Below, piece by piece: positions 1-12,183 of a stretch of 64,000 bases of DNA. The position numbers were made by a program, and so were the translations under genes. The notes below the pieces were generated by a model. It saw only the letters and a list, made by a program, of their open reading frames with translations, was not told the origin of the DNA and ran no database searches. Numbering within the stretch: position 1 is the stretch's first letter; each line of letters begins with the position of its first letter. This DNA comes from Henckelia pumila (lineage: Eukaryota > Streptophyta > Magnoliopsida > Lamiales > Gesneriaceae), in NCBI RefSeq assembly GCF_033568475.1, contig NW_027331831.1:4402001-4466000 (forward strand), in the 5' to 3' direction.

Positions 1-2160
1 CAAGTAGTATAATCTAAAGATTTAATTACTCACTTCAAGATAGTACATTTTCAAGTAAATAAAGTATAATAATATTAAAATAAGGTACATAACGAGGTGA
101 ATATAGCACATATTTATTCAATTTGAGTATTTACACAAAAAACTACACTAATGTCAATTGATAAGTAAATAATAAAATAGTTAAACAAGGTACATATGTA
201 AGAAAACCAAGTACATCCGAGTACAAAATATGGTACATATAAAAGTTAATAGAGCACATTGTGATCCAATTTGAGTATTCGATGGGAAGATTGTTGTATT
301 CAACGAACGGAATGTGATTAGTTATTTTAAATATTGAATTTATTAACGAGATTTCACACAAAAACATATATTATTGAATTATTTATGGAACGTTCACACA
401 AGCACTCGGATTAAAATTATCAAACATGAGATAAACTTCTTTCTAAGTAGTGGATGAATGATTATGGAATGTTTTCATAACATGACTTCATCTAGATAAC
501 ACCAATATCAAAATCATAGGGGTGTTTATGGATATATGTACGATATAGACAAATAATAACATAGTTAGTCTAACAAGCTTTGTTCATGCTAATTCACAAG
601 TATAATATAATATTTCACTACTTGTTAATTGCGGGTACAAATTCAACTAAATCTGGCACATTAAATTTACAACCGGGTACGTATAGGAGTCAATTGAGAA
701 CATCATTTGGTAAATTAGTACCAACATAAGGTCATACATTAGTAAATCAAGTACATTAAAGTTAAAATAAGGTACATAATTTAGTAGTTTCGGTACATTA
801 AAATTTAAATAGAGTACATATCGAAGTCAACGAGTAATTATCAAACACGAGATATACTTATTTGTAATTAGTGGATGAATGACTATTGAACGCTTGCATA
901 ACATGACTTCATCTAGAGATCACCAACACGCTCTTTTTTCGAACTTTTTTATCTAATTAATTTCTAAGATTTATAAAAATAACTTTTTACCATTATTTGT
1001 ATATTTTATAAACAAAACAATATCAACTTAATTTTGGCACAAAATAGCTTATTTCAAGTACAAAATCTCTATGAAATGTTTACATTATGACTTCATGAAA
1101 TAGAAACCACCAATTATTTAATTATTATTAAGATGTTCGCACATAGTAATGATCTTTACCTATTAATAAAATCTACTATTGCTTGATTATACATACATAC
1201 ATACATACATACATACATACATACATACATACATACATACATACATACATACTTTTAATGGGTATAGGTAAAAAAAAAAATTAATTTCTTATCACAATTT
1301 TGATCTATCAATTAAACGAAACTAACATCATTAATATTGATACAAAATATGTTAAGTTTGGGATAATCTAATTCGAATTCAGTATTGTTTATTTTAAATA
1401 GGGTACATATACTTGGAATTTGTATATAAATTTTGAGGGACAATACCTTTATCTTGATCATCTTCATCATTTTCAAATTCTAAAAATCCCTGTTTTGGAG
1501 AAAAAAAATATTTATCTTGATCCAAACTCATGTATATTTAATGAGTAAGAGGTAAAAAAAAAAATAATTTCCTATCATGATTCCAATTAAACGAAACCAA
1601 GATTTGAAAATATAACATTCTCAAATTAATTTCTTATCTTGATCCCCGTTTGACCATGATTTGAAAATATAACATTCTCAATTTTTTTCCTTTAATTTTT
1701 TTTTGCATTTTATTTGTATTTGAAGGTTATTTTACAAATTTTTTTTTAAAGAATGTCATAAATCAAAAAATTTGGTTGACCAAGATCATTTTTCAAACTC
1801 TCTTGCCAATTAAACGACACTAACAACATAATTATTGATATAAAATATGCTAATTTTAAAACAATTTAACGTGTATTCAGTATTATTCATTTAATATTGG
1901 GTACATAACCTCGAAATATAAGTTTAAATTTTGATAAACATTGTCGTTTTATCCAAATTCATAAAACTGTGTACCATAATTTTAAACTATCAAATTTATT
2001 ATTATTCATTTTAAATTCGATACATAACTTGGATTTGAGTAAATGACACTAACAAAAGCATTATAGACACAAAATAATTTAATTTAAGTATAGCATAAAT
2101 GCGAATCACGATTATTCGTTTTAAATTATGTACATAACATCTATTGGATTATAAATTGCG
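1..2160. repeat. Block of old, degenerate direct repeats rich in GTACAT motifs
   Basis: No gene is visible. Two related segments at about 417-510 and 836-927 share the ATTATCAAACAYGAGATA start, a TGGATGAATGA middle and CATGACTTCATCTAGA; a shorter third copy lies near 1072-1112. A second unit occurs at about 1307-1415, 1803-1912 and 2037-2140, with AATTAAACGA, ACTAAC, a dimly conserved TATTCAGTATT and a final GGTACATA-like box. The GTACAT box recurs about ten times across the block. This is direct reading of diverged repeats; I cannot assign a transposon family. Confidence 0.6.
1189..1252. repeat. (ATAC)n microsatellite
   Basis: About sixteen uninterrupted copies of a four-base ATAC/ACAT unit, lying inside the degenerate repeat block. 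Confidence 0.97.
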
Positions 2161-2487
2161 ATGGTATGTTCGATGGGTTTGATTATTTTTTGTTACTTAT
2201 TTTGGATTCAATAAAGAGGAATCAATTTGTTAAAAAAAAAAGGAAAAGAAAGTGGAATCAATCTTTAAAATTATAGAAGAAAGAGTGAGAAATTAGAAGT
2301 AAGAAGAAGACAAAAACGAGGAGTTCAAGTGCAATTCACAATGGTGGTTAAGGGCTTTTGTGTCTTTTGACTAGATCATGGAGTTGAAAAAAGCAAATGG
2401 TCTCGGTGAGGGAGTGAAAACAAATGTTTTCTGACATGGGTACTGGACACAATTTTAAGTTTAGATTTAGGGATTTTTAAGTAATTT

Positions 2488-2608
2488 ACCCGAATAACGG
2501 TATTCAAACGACATAACATGCAAGGTTATTTAATAAATAACACACGCACCCGAATAACGGTATTCAAACGACATAACATGCAAGGTTATTTAATAAATAA
2601 CACACGCA
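2488..2608. repeat. Perfect 60-bp tandem duplication
   Basis: The 60 bases from 2488 to 2547 are repeated without a mismatch from 2548 to 2607. The unit begins ACCCGAATAACGG and ends with ACACACGC. Complete identity in this AT-rich, fast-changing setting means a recent event or an assembly artefact. Confidence 0.95.
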
Positions 2609-2629
2609 GTACGTGTGCACGTCCTCCCT

Positions 2630-3025
2630 TACACTATGTTTGGATTAATGAAATTGGATGAGATTTAGTGAGATTTGGAATTGAAATACCATTTTAATGT
2701 TTGGTAAGACGATATTGGTATTTGACGAGATTTCATATTATTTCACTAATTAAGTGAAATATTGACAATATTGATCGGATTTCACGGGATTTGAGTTTTT
2801 AAAATAATAAAATTAAATTTAATAATAAATTTATATACTTTACTTATAAATTTCAAGTTTTCCTTATAATATTTTTTTACAAAAATCATTTATCCAAGTT
2901 TTATACTATCAAATTTCAAAATATATTTTAACTTTTTTTCAAACATAAAAATGGAATTTCAATTTAATGGATTTAAAACCCAATTCCAATTCGAATTCCA
3001 ATTCAAATCTATTTTTTTAGATATT
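2630..3025. mobile_element. MITE-like element with imperfect inverted ends
   Basis: A segment beginning near CACTATGTTTGGATTAATG carries GGAATTGAAATACCATTTT at about 2676-2696. An imperfect inverted copy of this box lies near 2942-2970. Further AATTCCAATTCGAATTCC repeats close the right side. The precise ends and a target-site duplication were not found. Small non-autonomous DNA elements often start with TGTTTGG-like sequences. No credible coding capacity is present. Confidence 0.4.
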
Positions 3026-3077
3026 GTTAGTATTACTATTAATCATATATTTGGGCAAATACAAAATGAGGCCAATC

Positions 3078-3169
3078 TGGGCCTGGTACAAGTGTTAATT
3101 ATCAGAAACAGGCCGTCTAGATTAAAATCCAGGCCCAGATGTAATGTGCAGCATTATAAGCAAACCCTA
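3078..3169 (+). promoter_or_regulatory. Site II pair plus telo-box, housekeeping-type promoter patch
   Basis: TGGGCC at 3078-3083 and GGCCCA at 3132-3137 match plant site II (TGGGCY) elements on opposite strands. AAACCCTA at 3162-3169 is a telo-box. This combination is known from promoters of ribosomal-protein, mitochondrial and other growth genes, usually close to the transcription start. A short ATG-led frame begins 25 bases downstream, but no full gene follows, so the patch looks like the remains of a promoter or the front of a truncated gene. Confidence 0.5.
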
Positions 3170-3193
3170 GGAAGGCAGGAGCGAACAGAACAA

Positions 3194-3283
3194 ATGAAAT
3201 CCGCCACCTTAAAAACTCTGTCCATTGCTCAGATGCATGATGTAATTTCAGGTTTGGATTTCATCAAATCTCTTGCCATTTAG
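3194..3283 (+). CDS. Short ORF behind a housekeeping-type promoter, possibly a truncated first exon
   Basis: The first ATG after the site II/telo-box patch opens a 29-codon frame beginning MKSATLKTLSIAQMHDVIS. A CAG/GTTTGG junction at about 3250 could be a splice donor, which would make MKSATLKTLSIAQMHDVIS the first exon of a larger gene. I found no convincing following exon before the Harbinger-like element at 3695. I do not recognise the peptide. It could be the front of a gene broken by transposon insertion, or a chance frame. The only support is promoter context. Confidence 0.25.
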   Translation: MKSATLKTLSIAQMHDVISGLDFIKSLAI

Positions 3284-3694
3284 ATTTATAATATAATTAT
3301 CGCACATAGTTCTTCTTGGAAATCTGTTTCTTGTTATGGTTCCGAGATTTTATGTGTGCAAACATAAACATCCTTTCTGCTTAAGCCTTCTCCACTTGCA
3401 AATCCATGGGGCTGCGCTTCAATGATATTGGATGACAATTCTCTATGCAAATTTTTTTTTTATTTTGGATCTCTTTACTTCTCCTTCATTTTTTTACACC
3501 AAACACTTGTAAAACATTTTTCTTAAAAAAAGGAAAAAAAAAAACACTCAAAACACAATAAATAAATTGATAATCATAAAACCAATAAAACAAACGAGAA
3601 TTGTTAAGTTTCGGTTCAATAATTTTCCGTGAGTGCTGGTTCAGTTGTTCGCGACTGGCGAGTGGCTCTTAGACCAACACCAGCGCTATACTAA

Positions 3695-4864
3695 AGTGAT
3701 GTATTCAATTCAGAGTTTTAAATGACTTTGAGTGATATTTTAAAATGATAAACTTTCGTGGAGATGATTGATTTTTATTGACTTTTATAGAATCTCACAG
3801 ATTTACAAACAGATTTTCATGAATTATTTGTAGATTTTTACAGGATTTTTATAAAAATTTGTAACTTTTTAATACAATTACATAATTCTGTATCTTTAAT
3901 ATATCTTATTATTTTTCTTTTTTTTTGAAGTAATTATTATTTGACATAAATAATAATTTTATTTGAAATATTTTTTTAATTTATTGACGAAAATGGATTT
4001 CATTTATATATATATATATATATAAATGAATGTAACAAAATTAAAAACTTAAAAATTTGTGATTGTGTAAAATTAATTTTTTTAAAAAAACATATGATAA
4101 CTTATAAATTATTTTATCAATTATATCATAAATTTTTTTTTGTCAATTCTAGTTTTTATCATGTATGTTATCTGTTATTCAAATATTTAAATTAAATTAA
4201 ATCATGTTATAATTTTTTGAATCATATATTATTATCATTAAATATTATAATAATTGGTATTAATCATAAATTAAAAAGCACAAAATATTTCAAAAATTTC
4301 ATATTTTTGAATAATATTTTTTATTTTGATTTTAAACTATCCCAAAAAATTTTGAATAATATATATTTTTTATTTTAAACTATCCCAAAATATTTTGAAT
4401 AATATTTTTATTTTTATTTTAGGAAAAAAACGAAAAAATACATTGATATATATATATATATATTAATTCATTTTGAATATGGTGGATAGTGAGATAGAGA
4501 GGAGTGAGGAGATATGAGAAAGAGAGAGAAATTATGAGTTTTATAATTTTAGAAATTCATCCAAATCTTTGGGATAGATCAAAGACATTTTTTTACAAAT
4601 TATAGTTGTACCTTAAGCATTAATGTTTGTATGTCCATGATTTTCATGGAGTTATTAAAAGTTCATTGACATTTTGAATAACAATAAACTTTTGTAAAGT
4701 TTTTAAAAGTCAAAGGTTGAATACCACTTGACTTTTAAAACTCTAAAAAATTCTATTTTGAATACCACTAGATTTCTATAGAGTATATAAAAGTCATGAT
4801 TTAATATCACCAGACTTCTAAAATCCAAAAAAGTCATTAATTCTCCACATTGAATACACCCCCC
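3695..4864. mobile_element. Non-autonomous PIF/Harbinger-like element with TAA target duplication
   Basis: The left end reads AGTGATGTATTCAATTCAGAG. The right end, reversed, reads GGGGGGTGTATTCAATGTGG, so the termini share the GTATTCAAT core in inverted orientation. TAA flanks the element at 3692-3694 and 4865-4867, the three-base duplication typical of PIF/Harbinger insertions. Near both ends lie repeated GACTTTT/AAAAGTC boxes next to TTGAATACCA-type motifs. The roughly 1.17-kb interior is AT-rich with (TA)n tracts and has no transposase frame, so it must depend on an element elsewhere. Confidence 0.65.
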
Positions 4865-4867
4865 TAA

Positions 4868-6630
4868 AATACTACAAAATGCCGATTTTTTGAAGTTGTG
4901 AAATTTGGAGTTGCATGTTTACAACTGCAATTTCTTTTTATTTCTTTTTTGTTTTGTTATTTTATGGTTTTTTTTTTATATTATCATTTTTTTTTATTTT
5001 TTTAGAATCTTTATATTATTTTTTTTAATAACATTAATAATATTTTACATATTACTTTTAAAATAATTCGTGGCATATATGATAAAAAAACTTTAACATA
5101 GGATAATTAAAATTTTAAGACAAAATTACATAGTAAAACGAAATTATAAATTCAAAAATGTTATTTAATAAATTATATACGAATTCATATAATTTTTAAT
5201 TAAATTTACCACATTAATTTATATAATAAAAATAAAAATAATAATTTATAAAATATATGTAAAAGTAAAGAATATTATGAAATATTCATTTGGTGTAGAG
5301 ATTTGGTGAAGACTGCTAGAGATGAAGTATTAATTACACTATATTTAACATAATAATAAACTAATAGTGTAAAAATTGCACTATTTTAGTGCTAACTGCT
5401 GGAGATGATCTTAGGGCGGGTGATAAGAGTTAAATTTTAAACCCTAGCCGTTGTTAAGATCGCAGTATATTAGTTATTTTGGATATTTGGATAGACTCAT
5501 ATCATTTTCCAAATAATAATAATAATAATACGTCGGGTATTCGATACGCAATCGGATAGCAAAAAAATACCCAACAATCATTATATTATTGGATTCAACT
5601 GTTAAAACTATCCGATGGATTCGGTATCCGATATCAAAAATAGACGTCTCCACTCTCCACGCCTATTTTAATCTACATGTGGTACTATGAATAAGAAGTA
5701 ATAAGAGTCCGATAATGGCAGAGGATTTACACAAAAAATAACAATAATAACGACAAACTGGCAATGCTTTCTACGTTAAGTTAATGGATGTTTCGATGCT
5801 AAACATAACGAGTGTGCCAAACCCTTGATCCAAAAACTACGAGGGGCGGCATGTATTTTTTCACATAAACTTATATATTACATATTATTTATGAAAAAAA
5901 AAAGAAAAAAAGAAAAGAAAAGAAAAGAAAAGGTAATCTCTTTGTAGTTATTTTATAATTTTTATTAACACTTTGAGCACCAACAGCCTGAACAAATCCA
6001 TATCATAGTGCAGATTTTAAAATATCGAACGTATAATGGGCTTAACGTTGATCAGTTTTACGTGGTCCAAAATCAACCGGGCTTGGTCTTGGGCTTGGGC
6101 TTGACTGAAACTGGACTTTCTCCTTTGGATTTTTTTTATTTTTATTAACTAGATTATAAAAATATTGAAAAAATGTCATTGGATTTTTTTTCCCCGAAAC
6201 GAAACAACTTATATATTTATTCGTGGACAAAACCAACCTTGGATAAATTTTTTTGATTTTCAGACAAATACATTGTTATCGGTGTTTGTAAATAGAAGTT
6301 TCATTTGCAAAATTTTGCAATTATATAAGAATATGTTTCTTCTTGGACGAATTAATAATATCTATATTTACAATAAAAAGTAATATATTAATATCTCAAT
6401 TTTTACTAACCCCCGATATAGTAAACCCCATACTATGTTGGATATAGATGCGTACTCGGGAACTCACAAGGATCGTTGTTGGCTACAATGCATGGTATAA
6501 CACTTCGAAATGCATTCACCCACGATTGCAGAATCTTTAGGTTTTTATTCAAGAGCTCTTAACTGACTAAAGGACATGCAAACACAAAGTGTTATCGATG
6601 AACGAAACGTTTACGTGGTGGTAGTTGTAC
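4868..6630. other. Intergenic, no gene recognised
   Basis: AT-rich sequence with short chance frames only. It includes an (AATAAT) run near 5515-5530 and an (AAAAG)n run at about 5894-5931. Neither strand shows a coding frame with splice signals or recognisable protein similarity. Confidence 0.6.
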
Positions 6631-6633
6631 TAA

Positions 6634-6698
6634 GGTAGTGTTTGCAGCCTTTAAAAATAAATGATTATCACTTATTTTTAAAGGTCGCAAACACTACC
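6634..6698. mobile_element. Miniature Tourist-like MITE, 65 bp, nearly all inverted repeat
   Basis: The left arm starts GGTAGTGTTTGCAGCC and the right arm ends GGTCGCAAACACTACC. The two 30-base arms pair at about 27 positions around a tiny centre. TAA directly flanks both sides (6631-6633 and 6699-6701), matching the TWA target duplication of PIF/Harbinger (Tourist) MITEs. There is almost no unique interior, so as RNA it would fold into a near-complete hairpin. Confidence 0.75.
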
Positions 6699-6701
6699 TA
6701 A

Positions 6702-9700
6702 ATGCCCTCGATCGATTCAGATCTTTTCAAGCTTTCGAATGATAACAGATGGTTACAAGTCTAACAATAGTAACATCTCATTGTGATTTTAATATATACA
6801 TTAGCTATGATCAATGTTTTCATGTCGGGTTGAATGACATATCCCTCCAACTTTAATTTTAGACGTAACAGGTAAATGAGTTGATTGAATAAAATTTCTA
6901 CCATTTATTTCAAAAACGGTTTAATAAAACATAATTATTTGAAATTGTCATTTAAGTTTCACACGCAAAAAAATATTGGTAATTCGCCTAAAAATACAGT
7001 GCAAAAGTCGACAAAAAATAAAAGCTTCCGAGGCGGCTTAGCCAACCCAATGCCTTTTTGACTTTGGTGGTTTGTGAAATGGGACTAATTATGATTTTTT
7101 TTTTTTTAAAAATAAAGTTAAAAAAAAGAGACGGTTTTTTTTAAAAAATAAATAAAATAACATTTTATATATAAAAAAATGTCATATATTTTTAAAATGT
7201 TAAATTAGTACTAAAACGATTTTATTGGAAGCTAGAAGAAGGAACTTTTGAATTGTTTCTTCCAATATCTTTTAAAATTAAAAAATAAAAAAACTACTTT
7301 TTTTTTTTTGAAACTATAAAAAAACTACTTTATACTATTATGTTTAATTCAAATTTTTTTTCTTAAACAAATTTAAAATGTCGAGCTTCGTACAATTAAT
7401 ATATTTTAAATTCCGCACGTATGTTTTGGTAGGTATGACTATGGTACAAAACCGACGGTTCCAGTTACAAATTGAATTAAACTAATAATTTCCTTTTAAA
7501 TTTGAAGAGAAGAAGGAAAATGATGATATAATAATATGTGAGACAAAGAAACTTATAATTGTTCAACAATCACCCTATAAAAATGATATTAATATTTAGT
7601 CTTCACCAAAGAAGAAACAAAAATAAAGAGTTAAATTCAATTTATATAGATCAAACATTTTATTTACAGAATTAAGGTGTCTGTATACCACAAAATCTTA
7701 AAATCTTAAAATTAATTTACAAATTTGGTTGGGTCAAATTTTTAGATTTGACATATTATACATTTTTTTAGAGTACTACATATACAATATTGATCCAAAT
7801 TATAAACATATAAAGTATCTGCTTGCAATATAAACGAAAGTTAAGCATGAACTCGAGATGTGCAGCGAGAATCAAACCTAAGATCAGACTAAAGCATCAT
7901 CGGCTTGACATATTATACATAACAATTGACATATATGTGGGGTCGTGCCACTTCTCTTTGCGTAGAGAAACAAAAAACAGTGTGTGCCAAGGATTTTGTT
8001 GGTGCGAAGCGAATGAATGATAACCAGCTCGAGATTATGAAAATTGTGATTAATTAAAAACCCGATATGCAATTAGAATAACTGATTTTTATATTCGAGC
8101 TTGAGTTAGATCACTCAAAATTGTTCTTATGAATGATGTGCCGTGGATAATTTTCTCGGTCGGACTCGTGAAAAATGAATCTTTCGAACTATATATATAT
8201 ATATGATCTCTAGGTTAAGTTTTCGTGAAAAATTAGTCGTCATTTCGTGTTCGGTTGTCAATTCTGAGTAATTAAAGATATCGAGAATTTTCTTACACTA
8301 ATTGTCAAAATGATCCAATCAACAAATAAATGACATTTCCTTTGTTATCATTCCATAATTTCATCATTATTTTGGAGAAAAGGAAAAATACATTAGTTAT
8401 GAATTAATTATGATCATTTAGTCTTCTTCAAATCATATATTTTAAAAAAACTTTTAATGTGGAGAGCGACAAACAATTGTCTTATCAGAAAAGTGATCGA
8501 AATACTACGCTCATGTCGGTGCGACGATTTAACAAATTTCACTGAGTTATTATACCATTATCATCAACTATAATTTTTTGACGAAAAAACGAGTTGACGA
8601 TAGGACGATAAATAATAAATGCCAATCGTTGTGAGGCACTGGTGTTCGATCGATAACATTTGAGTACTGCGGGTAGTTAGTTTACTTGGCAACGGAAACT
8701 ACACGTTTCCGAATCTGTGTGACACTCGATCGTTCACATCTTCACATTCATTCCGTACCAACAATGCACACCAAATAACATAATGGATTCAATCGACAAG
8801 TGGATAATAAATAAAATTCTATTTGAATTAAAATTTCAATCTTATTTTGCAATGAAATACCCATCAATTCAAATTAGATCAAATTGGTTGAATATTGAAT
8901 GAATCAATTTTTTAATGGAAATTTAAACTTTCATTTTAATTTAGTCATATGACTTGTATCTTAATTTTTTTCCTATTATCGACTCTTGTTTTTTACTCGA
9001 GCCCATTGTTGTCAGAAAAAAATTGAGTAAAAATGAAAAAAAAAAAAGATACAAGTTAAAATGACAAACATATAAAAGATAATAACACATGCCGACACTA
9101 ACTCGTTGTAAAACTTGAGAAAACCATTAGATAAAATAAGAATCAATAACGAATAATGTTTTATCCTCTTACCGAGTGATGTTTTAAGTGATTAATTTGT
9201 GCGTGTGATAAATCATCGTTAATTAGCTCGAAGTTTACTAGGCATAACACCATGCACGATCGAGTTCGTGCAATGATTTTTGCCAATTATTTTGAATCGA
9301 GCTCCAATCGACATGCCATGGTCTATGACTAGCTATAAGTTATGTTTATTTTATTTTATTTAATTAAAAAAATTATCAAAAGTACGCCAACTAATACTTA
9401 CTATTAATGTCAATTATTTGACAGGAAATATGGACAAAACGGAGTCCTTTTACCTTAAGTACTTGATTCAATAGCATGTGAATTATATCGAACTTATAAG
9501 TGGAAACATTCATCTAGGTTCCTGTGAGTATCTAAGTCTACATGAAAACCCTGCCTTGTAAATTGTAATAAACTATCACCTTCGAAAACAAATTGCAATA
9601 TATTTTATCACGAGCTGACGAAACCTTTTTTTTTTTTTTTTTATTTGCACATTTTTCGCTTTTGATTAAGTTATTAATATTGGTCAATTTTTAGATTGAG

Positions 9701-11940
9701 TCGACCAACTTTCACATCGTTTTTCATCTTTGATGATATATTTCAATGAACGATGGCGTGACATTGAGAAATGGTGACATGATGTTGGACATTGTTGGTG
9801 TGGTTTATAAACATTATTGACGTTTCCTATGTCCCATCAGCATTTCGATGAAAAAGAGTAAAATTGAAATTATATGCACTTGATAGATTAAAAGTTAAAA
9901 CTATGAATATTGTAAAAAATATACAACTTACACGACAAAAAATGTCATTTTTCCTTTTATCATTGTTTGAAAATCTTCTAAAGAATTTCCAACAAAATAT
10001 CACCTTGGAACTGGAGAGTTGGTAAAAAAAATGAATGTTTTATACCAAAGTTGATTAAATTTATAGATCACGAAGATATGAAGACGAATCAAAAGTGAGT
10101 TTAGTGCTTGAAAATAAAAGTGAAAAGTTGAAATTATGTGAATAGTATCTTAATTAAATAATTCTAGTGTATATTAACTTTACCAAAATCACTTTGGGAG
10201 AATCAGACTCACCATATAATCAACATTTGGATTTCGATAAAATTAAGTATAAACTAATACAAAATCCGATTTCAAGAAACATATAAATATGCTTTTTTTA
10301 AAAACCAAAATCCAAACGATATTAAATTTCTTTTTAGTGATTTCTAACCCTCCAAAGAAATATATATCGGAAATTTTTTTAACACAAATCAACCAAAATA
10401 GTACGAATTGCGCGACATATATATTGTAGCCAATTTATTGCATGACTCTAGCTGTCGGCTGGGAACTATATAATATAATCGTCGATCCAGACTTCTCTAG
10501 ATGGTCTTGCCAAAATTGAAATCCCATTGAATTAATTATCATAACCTTTTGCCTCCATTTGATTTTTACCAATTAATATTGAATTTGATTTGATTGAAAT
10601 GATCATTTAGCGTCGATCTCAACTACTACTTGAAATGGTCACGTGCGCACGCACGCATGCGTACACGTATATCTCATGGTCATATACGAGTATTCATGCA
10701 TGTTGCGTGCACTAATATTGAGTTAAATGTGTTGACAATTTAGAAAATTATAAAAGATTTTGATTGAACTCCATTAATGCATGTTTATACGCTATCTTTT
10801 AAGAAATATTTTTCTTATGATATGAAAATCTCTCTATGAAAAAAATGTTCTGTTATTGAACAAAACAAAAACCGAAAAAAGACCGTCATTGAATCTGATG
10901 ATGCAATATATATATAGAAATTAAGAGACAACTCCGAACCGTTGTAACTCTTCATCAAACAACACGCCTTTGCTGAGCGTGGTTTCTGAAAAGTTATCGT
11001 GTCCCTTCTGTATTTATGGGACACATCCACTCGCGAACGGACACGAAGATTCTGATCAGAGCTTTGGTCGATCTCCATAATTTTCACAGTGATGATCATT
11101 ACTCGTTAGTCGTTATCGATAATTAAATTTCTAAAAATATTAAATGAATTTCTGAAATTATTCTAACAAAATGTACAAGGATCCAGAATCAATCTTTTTC
11201 TTCAAGTTAAGCACTGTATAATGTATTATTTTAATCACGTTTAGTTTCGCTCCCACTAGTACTGGATTAGTCAATCTAATTAAATTATGCAACTTTATTA
11301 TTAAAACCCATCATATTTTCTTCTCGAAACACCCATTCCCTAAAAAAGTATTTTTTTTTAAAGCAGAAAACGGATCAAATCTCGAATGCAAGATTAATAC
11401 AAAATTTTGATCCAATATGATTACATATTTTATACCAAAAATATATGCTTTACAAAAAATTACAGTACTTCACCAATCGCCATCACGTATTTTAACGTCA
11501 TTTTCTACGCACGACAACATTTCAACCAAATTTTGTTTTTTGATAATCAAAATAAGTACTGTATTTAATTTATTAAATGTAGAAAACCGACAGTAAATTC
11601 TGCGACTACTCTTTTAGTAAACCTTGTGCAGCAAATAAATTGAATCGGTGATTATCGATCAGATGATTATGAAATAGTTTCACGAATCTTTATTTGAGTT
11701 AACTATAATCATATTTATAATAAAAATAATATATTTCACATAAAAAATAATATTTTTTCATTGATGACTTATTCAATGGCGGAGCTAGAAATTTTAGTCT
11801 ACCCGGGCTAAAATTCTAAGCTCTCGTATCATTTAATATTTTGAATTGAGCTACCCGAGCTAACAACAAATTAAACCAAAATTATTCAAAATTTTTATAT
11901 ACAAAAAAAAAAAAACGCATTCGCCACTGGGCTTATTAAA
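6702..11940. other. Long gene-free intergenic region
   Basis: AT-rich DNA with scattered homopolymer runs and short frames on both strands. None has family motifs, a plausible start context or splice structure. The frames at 7823-8020 (+) and 10815-11099 (-) were considered and set aside. The only local structure that stands out is the alternating purine-pyrimidine tract at 10640-10672. Confidence 0.6.
10640..10672. other. 33-bp strictly alternating pyrimidine-purine tract (Z-DNA prone)
   Basis: From CACGTGCGCACGCACGCATG onward the bases alternate pyrimidine and purine for 33 positions without a break, with many CG, CA and TG steps. Such tracts favour left-handed DNA under supercoiling. It contains a CACGTG G-box core at its start and is the most GC-rich patch in this gene-free region. 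Confidence 0.8.
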
Positions 11941-11957
11941 TATGAAAACTGTACGTC

Positions 11958-12135
11958 TAGGGATGACAATTTCCTCCGAACCCGATGAGGAACCCGATAT
12001 CCGACCCAAACGAAGGAGGGTATGGAGACATTTTTTAGACCCGATTAAATAAATGGATAAATGGGTATGGGGATCTCGTAAATGAGGATGGAGGAGGATG
12101 TAGTGGTATCCTACCCATACCCGATCCGATACCCG

Positions 12136-12183
<48 letters not shown>

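Noticed and set aside
1189-2608. CRISPR-like or satellite array suggested by regular repeats
   Set aside because: This is plant nuclear DNA; the repeats are a microsatellite, a single tandem duplication and irregular diverged units without uniform spacers.
10815-11099. 94-codon minus-strand frame
   Set aside because: Composition is partly protein-like, but there is no recognised motif, no splice context and no neighbouring exon; not enough to call a gene.
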